Origin: JAJECS01 sp965243625
GTDB lineage: Bacteria; Chloroflexota; UBA11872
Assembly (NCBI GenBank): GCA_965243625.1
Contig: CBDEVI010000002.1
Coordinates: 868,001 to 932,000 of the forward strand
Direction: 5' to 3'
DNA length: 64,000 nt
The notes below the pieces were generated by a model. The model was given only the letters and a program-made list of their open reading frames with translations. It did not search any database and was not told the origin of the DNA. The position numbers were made by a program, and so were the translations under genes. Position 1 is the stretch's first letter, and each line of letters opens with the position of its first letter. Below, in pieces: positions 58,102 to 64,000 of the stretch.

Positions 58102-59165
58102 TGGACACCATGGATCACATCCAGATCGAGCGCGGCGCCAGCGGCCGGCTGGCGCAGGTGCTGAAGCAAGAGGGCCTGCCGTCGCGGGCCTGGGTGATCG
58201 CCGACACCACCGTGATGCACCTGCACGCGCAACGCATCGTCGGGGAGCTGACGCAGGCCGGCGTCGCGGTTGGGTCGCGCGCCGTTCCGCCTGGAGAATC
58301 CAGCAAATCCGTCGCGACCGCTCACGACCTCTGGGCCTGGCTGGCGGCGCAGGGCGCCGAGCGCGGCGACCCGATCATCGCCCTCGGCGGCGGCGTGGTG
58401 GGCGACCTCGCCGGTTTCGTGGCCGCCGCCTACCTGCGCGGGGTGCCGTTGATCCAGGTGCCGACCACCCTGCTGGCCCAGATCGACAGCAGCGTCGGCG
58501 GCAAGGTGGCCGTCGACCTGGCGGCGGGCAAGAACCTCGTCGGCGCCTTCTACCCGGCGCGGCGGAGCGTGATCGATCCCGACCTGCTGAGCACCCTCCC
58601 GCGGGCGCAGCTGGCGGCGGACTACGCCGAAGTGATCAAGACCGCGATGATCTTCGACGCCGCTATGTTCGAGCTGATCGAGCGGAGCGTGGATTCGTTG
58701 CACGACCCCGCCTTGCTCGAGGAGCTGGTGACGCGCTGCGTGCGCTGGAAGGCCCGGATCGTGGACGAGGATCCGCACGACCGCGGCCCGCGCGCCGTGC
58801 TCAACTACGGACACACCATCGCCCACGCGCTGGAGACTGTGTGCGGCTACGGCGCCTACCGGCACGGCGAGGCGGTGGCCATCGGCATGCGCGGGGCCGC
58901 GGCCATCAGCGTCCGCGCGGCTGCGCTGGCCGAAACCGACGCCGAGCGGCAGGGAGCCCTGCTCCGGCGCGTCGGGCTGCCGCACAGCTACGCCAACGCC
59001 GCGCCCGACGACCTGTGGCAGGCGATGCAGCGGGACAAGAAAGTGCGCGGCGGGCGCATCCAGTGGGTGCTGGCCGAGCGCGTCGGCGCGGCCACTCCGG
59101 GGCATCACGTGGACCATGACATCGTGCGCGACGTGCTGTGCGAGCTTCGCGCCCCGGCCGCATGA
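58101..59165 (+). CDS. aroB: 3-dehydroquinate synthase
   Basis: 354 residues, NAD+- and zinc-dependent, converts DAHP to 3-dehydroquinate. Motifs: IIALGGGVVGDLAGFVAAAYLRG, VPTTLLAQIDSSVGGKVAVDL, KNLVGAFYPARRSVID, DYAEVIKTAMIFD with a zinc-ligand Glu, LNYGHTIAHALE and RHGEAVAIGMRGAA with zinc-ligand His residues, and RDKKVRGGRIQWVLAERVG. Last gene of the aro run. aroD (dehydroquinase) is missing from the cluster and must lie elsewhere. Confidence 0.96.
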   Translation: MDTMDHIQIERGASGRLAQVLKQEGLPSRAWVIADTTVMHLHAQRIVGELTQAGVAVGSRAVPPGESSKSVATAHDLWAWLAAQGAERGDPIIALGGGVVGDLAGFVAAAYLRGVPLIQVPTTLLAQIDSSVGGKVAVDLAAGKNLVGAFYPARRSVIDPDLLSTLPRAQLAADYAEVIKTAMIFDAAMFELIERSVDSLHDPALLEELVTRCVRWKARIVDEDPHDRGPRAVLNYGHTIAHALETVCGYGAYRHGEAVAIGMRGAAAISVRAAALAETDAERQGALLRRVGLPHSYANAAPDDLWQAMQRDKKVRGGRIQWVLAERVGAATPGHHVDHDIVRDVLCELRAPAA

Positions 59166-59177
59166 GCCCGCCGCCAC

Positions 59178-59215
59178 TACAATCGCGCATGCCTCTCCGG
59201 CCCGGGACAACCTAG
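59178..59215 (+). promoter_or_regulatory. Candidate promoter and 8-codon upstream ORF before the gamma-CA-like gene
   Basis: TACAAT (59178-59183) is followed 5 bases later by an ATG that opens an 8-codon frame (MPLRPGTT) ending in TAG at 59213-59215. The GTG of the downstream gene begins 2 bases after that stop. Termination-reinitiation coupling is possible; it may also be chance. Confidence 0.3.
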
Positions 59216-59216
59216 C

Positions 59217-60041
59217 GTGGAGCCGCTCGGCCGCGGAATCACCGTGGCGCTGGCGCTGGCGGCCGCCTTCGCGGCGGCGGCGTGGGTGGCCGGCGCCATC
59301 TGGGCGCACTACGACATCGGGCGGCGCACCCAGGACCTCTACGTCCGCATGTTCGCCACCTTGATGGTGTTGCTGCTCGGACCCATTGGCGCGGTGCTGT
59401 ATCTGATCCTGCGGCCCCGCGAAACCCTTGACGACGCCTACCTGCGCGCGCTCCAGGAAGAGGTTCTGCTGCGGGACATGGGCCCATCGCCTGCGGCGGG
59501 GTCCGACCCAAGCCTGTTGGCGATCAACGGGAAGGCGCCCACCATCGGCCGCGGCGCCTTCGTGGCGCCCGGGGCCAAGCTCATAGGCGACGTGCGCCTC
59601 GGGGACGGCGCCAGCGTGTGGTTCAACACGGTGATCCGCGCCGACATTGCGCCGGTGATCATCGGCGCGGGCACGAACATCCAGGATGGCTGCGTGCTGC
59701 ACGTGGACCCGGGCGTTCCACTGCGCATCGGGGCCGACGTCACGGTGGGACACATGGCCGTGCTGCACGCCTGCATCATCGAGGACGAGTGCCTCATCGG
59801 CATCCAATCGACCGTGCTCAGCGGGGCGCACGTGCGCCGTCACTCGATCGTGGGCGCGGCCGCGCTCGTGCCGGAGAACAAGGAGTTTCCCGAATCGTCG
59901 CTGCTGGTCGGCGTGCCGGCGCGGCTGATGCGCGACGTCACCGCGCCGGAGGTCCAGCACCTGATCATCGAGCGGGCGGCGGAATATCGCGCGCTGGCGG
60001 CGGACGAGCGCGACGCCGGCCACAACTCCGCGGCGGGCTGA
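59217..60041 (+). CDS. Membrane-anchored gamma-carbonic-anhydrase-like hexapeptide protein
   Basis: 274 residues of unusual architecture. Two membrane helices occupy about 9-28 (TVALALAAAFAAAAWVAGAI) and 44-63 (MFATLMVLLLGPIGAVLYLI), followed by LRPRETLDDAYLRALQEEV. From about residue 100 a left-handed beta-helix of hexapeptide repeats follows (IGRGAFVAPGAKLIGDVRLG). It keeps the gamma-carbonic anhydrase histidines in DGCVLHVDPG and TVGHMAVLHACII, and the GVPARLMRDVT end. The catalytic set looks intact, so CO2 hydration at the membrane is plausible. The GTG 59217 start has only a weak ribosome binding site. Sits between aroB and radC. Confidence 0.85.
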   Translation: MEPLGRGITVALALAAAFAAAAWVAGAIWAHYDIGRRTQDLYVRMFATLMVLLLGPIGAVLYLILRPRETLDDAYLRALQEEVLLRDMGPSPAAGSDPSLLAINGKAPTIGRGAFVAPGAKLIGDVRLGDGASVWFNTVIRADIAPVIIGAGTNIQDGCVLHVDPGVPLRIGADVTVGHMAVLHACIIEDECLIGIQSTVLSGAHVRRHSIVGAAALVPENKEFPESSLLVGVPARLMRDVTAPEVQHLIIERAAEYRALAADERDAGHNSAAG

Positions 60042-60049
60042 TCCGCCCG

Positions 60050-60778
60050 ATGGCCGCCGCGCCCGACGATCAGCGACCGGGCTACAGCGTCCGCATTCGG
60101 GACATGGCGGCCTCGAGCCGTCCGCGGGAGCGGCTCGCCGAAGATGGCGCGCAGGCGCTGAGCGAGGCCGAGCTGCTGGCGATCATCCTGCGCGTCGGAT
60201 CCGACCGCGGCAGCGCCGTCGAGCTGGCCCAAAAGCTGCTGGCAAAGGGCGGGCTGGCGGGGCTGGAGGCCGCGACGATGACCGAGCTCTGCGCCTACCA
60301 CGGCGTCGGCCGCGCCAAGGCGGTGCAGATCAAGGCGGCGCTGGAACTTGGGCGCCGCCTGCAGCTCGAGCCGGTGGACTCACGTCCCGAGATTCGCAGC
60401 CCGGCCGATGCCGCGGAATTCCTGGCGCCCCGCATGGCGGCCTTGCCACGCGAGACGTTTCAAGTGGTGCTGCTCGATGGCCGGCATCGCGTGATCGACC
60501 TGTCAAAGATTGCCGAAGGCCGGGTCAACACCGTGGGCGCAAGCATGGCGGATGTCTTTCGCGACGCCGTGCGGCGGGAATGCCCCGCGGTGATCCTGGC
60601 CCATAACCACCCCTCCGGCGATCCCTCACCCTCCGACGACGACGCCAAGCTGACGCGCACGGCCGCCGAGGCCGGCAAGCTCCTCGGTGTCGAGGTGCTC
60701 GACCACCTGGTGATTGCCCGCGGACCGACCAAGCCGCCCAACTTCGTGAGCCTGCGCGAGCACGGAATCGAGTGGTAG
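60050..60778 (+). CDS. radC: RadC-family JAMM protein
   Basis: 242 residues. A helix-hairpin-helix-like N-terminus (SRPRERLAEDGAQALSEAELLAIILRVG, then LCAYHGVGRAKAVQIKAALELGRR) precedes the JAMM/MPN+ metalloprotease-like domain with EGRVNTVGASMADVFRDAVRRECPAVILAHNHPSGDPSPSDDD (HxHPSGxxxPSxxD zinc site). Despite its name, a role in repair is not established. ATG 60050 lies 8 bases after the previous stop, so it is co-transcribed with the gamma-CA-like gene. Confidence 0.93.
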   Translation: MAAAPDDQRPGYSVRIRDMAASSRPRERLAEDGAQALSEAELLAIILRVGSDRGSAVELAQKLLAKGGLAGLEAATMTELCAYHGVGRAKAVQIKAALELGRRLQLEPVDSRPEIRSPADAAEFLAPRMAALPRETFQVVLLDGRHRVIDLSKIAEGRVNTVGASMADVFRDAVRRECPAVILAHNHPSGDPSPSDDDAKLTRTAAEAGKLLGVEVLDHLVIARGPTKPPNFVSLREHGIEW

Positions 60779-60821
60779 GCGTGCCACGACCGCTCGCCTC
60801 CCATCGCCGTCCGTCGCCCCG

Positions 60822-61976
60822 ATGAACGTCACGTCGGTCGAGCCGCTGCAGTGCGACGCGGGCTGGACGGCCTGGACCTTCGTCAAGATCACCACCGACG
60901 CCGGCATCACCGGCTACGGCGAGTGCACCGACTGGCGCGGGGCGCACGCGTTGGCCGGCGGCATCCGCGACCTGGCCCCGCTGGTGGTCGGGCGCGATCC
61001 AGGCGCCATTCGCGCCATCGTGCGCGACCTCAGCCGCCACACGCAGCAGAACCTGGGCGGGCTGCTGACCAAGTCCATCGCCGGCATCGAGCTGGCGCTG
61101 TGGGATATCCAGGGCAAGGCGCTCGGCGTGCCGGTGCACCGGCTTTTGGGCGGTCCCACGCGCGACCGGGTGCGGCTCTATTGGTCGCATTTCGGCAGCT
61201 ACCGCGCGCGCAGCCCGGAGCTTCTCGGCACCCCGCCGCTGCAGACCTGGGATGACGTCGCCGAGCTGGGCCGCGAGGCCGTGCGCCGCGGCTACACGGC
61301 GCTCAAGACCAACATCTTCACGCCGGGTGAACCGGCGAACTTCTGGACGCGCGGGGACGCCAACCTCGACCACGACACGCTCGACACCGCGGTGCGCCTC
61401 ATCGGCACGCTGCGCGAGGCCGTCGGGCCGCGCGTCGACATCTGCCTCGACCTGAACTTCCGCTTTCGCCCGGAGGCCTGCATCAAGCTCGTGAGGGCGC
61501 TGGAGCCGTTCGACCTGCGCTGGATCGAGATCGACATGTACGACCCGGCCGCGCTGCGGGACATCCGCGACGCCGCGCCCATGCCGCTGGCCTCGCTCGA
61601 AAGCCTCAACACCGTGCGCGACTTCCTGCCGTTCCTGGAGGGACACGCCGTGGACGTGGCGGTGATCGACGTGCCGTGGAACGGCCTGGCCCAATCGGTG
61701 GAGATCGCCACGCTGGCCGCGACCTATGAGATCAACGTCGCCCCGCACAACTACTACAGCCACCTGGCGACCTTCATCGCGGCGCAGTGGAGCGCCTGCG
61801 TCACCAACCTGGCGATGATGGAGGTCGATGTGGACTCGGCGTCCTGGCGCGACGAGATCGTGACCGCGCTGCCCGAGATCGCCGACGGTCACATGCGCAT
61901 TCCCACCACGCCGGGCTGGGGCACGGACCTCGACGAGGCGGCGATCGCCGAGCATCCCTGGCCGCGGCCCGCGTAG
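60822..61976 (+). CDS. Enolase-superfamily enzyme (mandelate racemase/muconate lactonizing type)
   Basis: 384 residues. The capping domain is VEPLQCDAGWTAWTFVKITTDAGITGYGEC, and IAGIELALWDIQGKALGVPVHRLLGG is the linker. The barrel has YTALKTN, where the usual KxK base pair is reduced to K-x-N, metal ligands in DICLDLN and RWIEIDM, and ASLESLN. Late residues PHNYYSHLATF supply a His, and the IPTTPGWGTDLDE end is typical of acid-sugar dehydratases. Probably dehydrates a sugar acid; substrate unknown. No ribosome binding site before the ATG. Confidence 0.87.
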   Translation: MNVTSVEPLQCDAGWTAWTFVKITTDAGITGYGECTDWRGAHALAGGIRDLAPLVVGRDPGAIRAIVRDLSRHTQQNLGGLLTKSIAGIELALWDIQGKALGVPVHRLLGGPTRDRVRLYWSHFGSYRARSPELLGTPPLQTWDDVAELGREAVRRGYTALKTNIFTPGEPANFWTRGDANLDHDTLDTAVRLIGTLREAVGPRVDICLDLNFRFRPEACIKLVRALEPFDLRWIEIDMYDPAALRDIRDAAPMPLASLESLNTVRDFLPFLEGHAVDVAVIDVPWNGLAQSVEIATLAATYEINVAPHNYYSHLATFIAAQWSACVTNLAMMEVDVDSASWRDEIVTALPEIADGHMRIPTTPGWGTDLDEAAIAEHPWPRPA

Positions 61977-61996
61977 CGGAGAGACGAGCGCCGGCG

Positions 61997-62776
61997 TCAG
62001 CCGGACTTGCGGCGCGTAAAGCGCAGGCCCGACCAGGTCCGGTCGATGGACGCGATCTTGTAGTCCACCAGGCCATGCGCCAGCCCGGTTTCGCGCACGA
62101 CGCGCTCGGACAGGTCGGACACCACGCCGGAAGCCTTCTTGGGCCAGCAGATCCAGAGCCCGCCCGCGCCCGCCTTATCCCCGAAGCGCGCGACTCGCCG
62201 CTCGAGATCGCGGCGGGAACCGACGAACCAGACGATGAGGTCGCAGCGGCCCTGCGCGCGGCGGCGGAGGGTCACGTCCGGCGGCAACTCGCCCAGGGTG
62301 CGCTCAAAGTCGTCGGGCGCGCCCACCAGCGCCACCGCGTAGCCGGGCTTGATGCCGAGCTTGCGCGGCAGCGGCGTGCCCGAGTATCCGGCCATGCTCG
62401 AGGCGGGGACTACCGGTACCGTCGGCGGATGCGCCATGACGTGCGCCAGCGCCTCGCGAATCCCGGGCCAGTCGGCGAAGACGGCGTCGGGCAAAAGCTC
62501 GCGCACCCGGGCGACCTTGGCCGGGTCCCCGTCCACGAACACCAGCGGGACGAATCGCGTGGCCTTGGTCTGCCGCAGCGCCGCGCCCAGGTCGCGCCCG
62601 TGCGACGGCAGGCGGCCCAGATCGATCACGACGGCGTCCGGCGGCTCGGCGCGCAGCCCCCGCAGTCCGGCCGGGTCCAGCGGCGCGTGATCGACCTGAA
62701 TCTCGTCATTCGCCAGCCGCGCCGCCCGCTCCGCGGCTTCGTCGGCGTTCCAGTGGATTAAGCGAATGCGCGGCAT
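61997..62776 (-). CDS. DUF3052 protein with receiver-like N-terminal domain
   Basis: 259 residues. The N-terminal about 115 residues resemble a response-regulator receiver (PDAVVIDLGRLPSHGRDLGAAL, VPLVFVDGD) but lack the early acidic pair, so phosphorylation is doubtful. After AGYSGTPLPRKLGIKPGYAVALVGAP the DUF3052 domain follows, with DLIVWFVGSRRDLE, GLWICWPKKASGV, LSERVVRETGLAHGLVDYKIASID and WSGLRFTRR. DUF3052 proteins are usually stand-alone and of unknown function. Convergent with the enolase-superfamily gene. Confidence 0.82.
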   Translation of the reverse strand: MPRIRLIHWNADEAAERAARLANDEIQVDHAPLDPAGLRGLRAEPPDAVVIDLGRLPSHGRDLGAALRQTKATRFVPLVFVDGDPAKVARVRELLPDAVFADWPGIREALAHVMAHPPTVPVVPASSMAGYSGTPLPRKLGIKPGYAVALVGAPDDFERTLGELPPDVTLRRRAQGRCDLIVWFVGSRRDLERRVARFGDKAGAGGLWICWPKKASGVVSDLSERVVRETGLAHGLVDYKIASIDRTWSGLRFTRRKSG

Positions 62777-62786
62777 CGCGGGCGAG

Positions 62787-63227
62787 TCAGGCCGCTTCGA
62801 CCAGCTCCTTGAGCGCGCGCAGGTGCTTGCGGCCCAGCGAGCGCGTGAGCCAGCCGAACATGAATCCCATGAGGCGCACGACCCACGAATCCGACCCCAC
62901 GTCCACGACGGTGGTCACCGTCGTGCCGTCGTCCACGGGCGCGAGCCGGTATTCCACGACCATCGAGTAGGAGCCGCCGGTCGTGCGCGAGCCCCAGCAC
63001 GCGCCCGGATCGAAGGTCGTGATCTCGCCCTGGTACTCGGTGACGCGCCAGCCTTCGCGGATGCGCTGGGTGAAGGTGGCGCCCACAGCGTCGTCGGGGT
63101 CGAACTCGGACGCGTAGTCGAACGTGTCGACGCCCTCCTGCCACTCGCCGCGGCGGTCGGTGTCGGCGAGCAGCGTGAACACGTCATCGGGGGAGGCGTC
63201 GATCTGGATCCGGGCGATTTCTTGCAT
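62787..63227 (-). CDS. SRPBCC (polyketide cyclase/START-like) family protein
   Basis: 146 residues with the START/Bet v 1 pattern: IARIQIDASPDDVFTLLADTDRRGEW, EFDPDDAVGATFTQRI, GWRVTEYQGEITTFDPG, then MVVEYRLAPVDDGTTVTTVVDVGS and an amphipathic C-terminal helix. Binds a hydrophobic ligand; target unknown. Start ATG 63227 has AGGA 6 bases upstream. It precedes the DUF3052 gene by 10 bases on the same strand, so they likely form an operon. Confidence 0.85.
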   Translation of the reverse strand: MQEIARIQIDASPDDVFTLLADTDRRGEWQEGVDTFDYASEFDPDDAVGATFTQRIREGWRVTEYQGEITTFDPGACWGSRTTGGSYSMVVEYRLAPVDDGTTVTTVVDVGSDSWVVRLMGFMFGWLTRSLGRKHLRALKELVEAA

Positions 63228-63339
63228 GGGTAGTCCTCGGGTATTGGCGGCAGCCATTGTGACGCAGCGGCGCCACGGGTCGGAGACTCTGGTCGCCCAA
63301 GGAGATGGCAACGGGAAAAGCCGACGCTGTCGTCTGTCC

Positions 63340-63825
63340 TCAGCCGCGGTCGGAGTCGAGCGCGGCCCGCAGCATGCCGGCCCGCCGCGCCCGTTCGTCC
63401 GCCGGCGCCCGGAAGCGCTCTGCCGTGCGCTCGTAGAGGCGGTCGTTGGGCCACCGCGGCAATACGTGGAGGTGGTAATGCCAGATCTCCTGGCCGCCGC
63501 CGGGGCCGTTGTGCTGACGCGTGGAGACGCCCTCGCAGCGATAGACGCGGGTCATGGCCACGGCGACGCGCTGCGCCACCGCGTGGATCCGCGCGGCAGC
63601 CTCGGCCGGCAGGTCGAAGATCGACTCGTAGTGGACGTTCGGGATCACGATCACGGACCCCTCGTTTCGCGGCCACCAGTGGGAGCCGACAAACGCCGTC
63701 ACGTCCGGCGTCCGCAGCACGTCGGCCTCGGGGCCGCCGCGCACCGCACCGCCAAATGTCCCGCGGGCGATGCGGCAGAAGGGGCAGTCGTAGCCCGGCG
63801 GGGCGAAGGTCAAGCCGCGTTCCAT
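63340..63825 (-). CDS. HIT-family nucleotide hydrolase/transferase
   Basis: 161 residues. CPFCRIARG at the start is the typical HIT zinc-like pair, GSVIVIPNVHYESIFDLP is the core strand pair, and the catalytic histidine triad is HYHLHVLPRW. HIT proteins cleave nucleoside phosphoramidates or dinucleoside polyphosphates. The last about 35 residues are extra. A GATACT 5 bases before the ATG and the lack of a Shine-Dalgarno suggest a leaderless mRNA. Confidence 0.88.
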   Translation of the reverse strand: MERGLTFAPPGYDCPFCRIARGTFGGAVRGGPEADVLRTPDVTAFVGSHWWPRNEGSVIVIPNVHYESIFDLPAEAAARIHAVAQRVAVAMTRVYRCEGVSTRQHNGPGGGQEIWHYHLHVLPRWPNDRLYERTAERFRAPADERARRAGMLRAALDSDRG

Positions 63826-63862
63826 GCGTCAGTATCGCCTTGACGCCACACGGCATCGAGCG

Positions 63863-63909
63863 TTGACGCCCGATATCCTCCGCCTAGACTTTCCGCCGAA
63901 TATTCGGCG
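63863..63909 (+). promoter_or_regulatory. Promoter followed by a 16-bp perfect palindrome
   Basis: TTGACG (63863-63868), a 16-base spacer and TAGACT (63885-63890), then CGCCGAATATTCGGCG (63894-63909), a perfect palindrome over the expected start of transcription. The palindrome is a good candidate repressor site for the gene that begins at the end of the window. Confidence 0.55.
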
Positions 63910-63957
63910 ATTCGCTCACGATAGGAGTTCGCGATCGCTTCGTCGGAGGCCAAAAAC

Positions 63958-64000
63958 GTGCTGCGGCCGGGGCAGCAGGTCACCGTGCGCAAGCTGCCGT
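63958..64000 (+). CDS. Start of an unidentified protein, cut by the window edge
   Basis: The frame VLRPGQQVTVRKLP opens at GTG 63958 with GGAGG 8 bases upstream and runs off the end of the window. The phrase LRPGQxVTVRKL recalls the first strand of DUF402-like proteins, but 14 residues are too few to assign. It is downstream of the promoter and palindrome at 63863-63909. Confidence 0.4.
   Translation, partial: MLRPGQQVTVRKLP

Overview
The window is a GC-rich, densely packed bacterial chromosome segment. No rRNA, tRNA, phage, insertion sequence or CRISPR was seen. Several traits point to Chloroflexota (inference, moderate confidence): TopA ends in repeated GxYGPY-type modules instead of zinc fingers; dnaK, grpE and dnaJ are linked to hspR, as in Actinobacteria; SpoIID and DacA-like genes sit together without other sporulation genes; and many start codons lie 8-9 bases behind a TAnnnT -10 box, as expected for leaderless mRNAs. 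Coding density is about 95 percent, with many 1-4 base overlaps between genes.

Layout. 1-11.1 kb, minus strand: information processing and repair (rsmA, pth, mfd, topA, rpsB, tsf start), two overlapping SDR genes and rdgB. 11.3-17.3 kb: a corrinoid protein, an amidohydrolase beside a degenerate DXS-like gene, thpR, a hydantoinase-B-like gene and a small membrane protein. 17.4-25.3 kb: an HD/OB nuclease, valS, an orotate PRTase-like gene, a DD-carboxypeptidase, tatA and a SpoIID-like protein. 25.4-33.4 kb: Opp-type ATPases, metabolic enzymes (amidohydrolase, lactonase, HpcH aldolase, flavin reductase, MBL hydrolase) and hisG. 33.5-40.9 kb: an ABC-2 exporter behind a structured leader with an attenuator, a MATE-like flippase, a PHP phosphoesterase, a lone nuoB, a RACo-like corrinoid activator and a creatininase. 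41-50 kb: one stress operon, lon-dnaK-grpE-dnaJ-hspR-clpC. 50-64 kb: a Tat lipoprotein binding protein, DUF2851, the shikimate operon aroF-A-E-C-K-B behind an attenuator-like leader, then a membrane-anchored gamma-carbonic-anhydrase-like protein, radC, an enolase-superfamily enzyme, DUF3052, SRPBCC and HIT genes, and the start of one more gene.

The strongest regulatory observations are three. (1) The ABC exporter has its own TTGACA/TAGGAT promoter, a nested multi-helix leader and an intrinsic terminator ending about 40 bases before its start codon; I could not assign this leader to a known riboswitch class. (2) The aro operon has a 25-codon leader ORF with a Tyr-Thr-Phe-Ala-Phe run, followed by an intrinsic terminator. 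(3) A HAIR-like HspR operator overlaps the promoter of the lon-first stress operon. These are readings of sequence by eye; no folding or database search was run.
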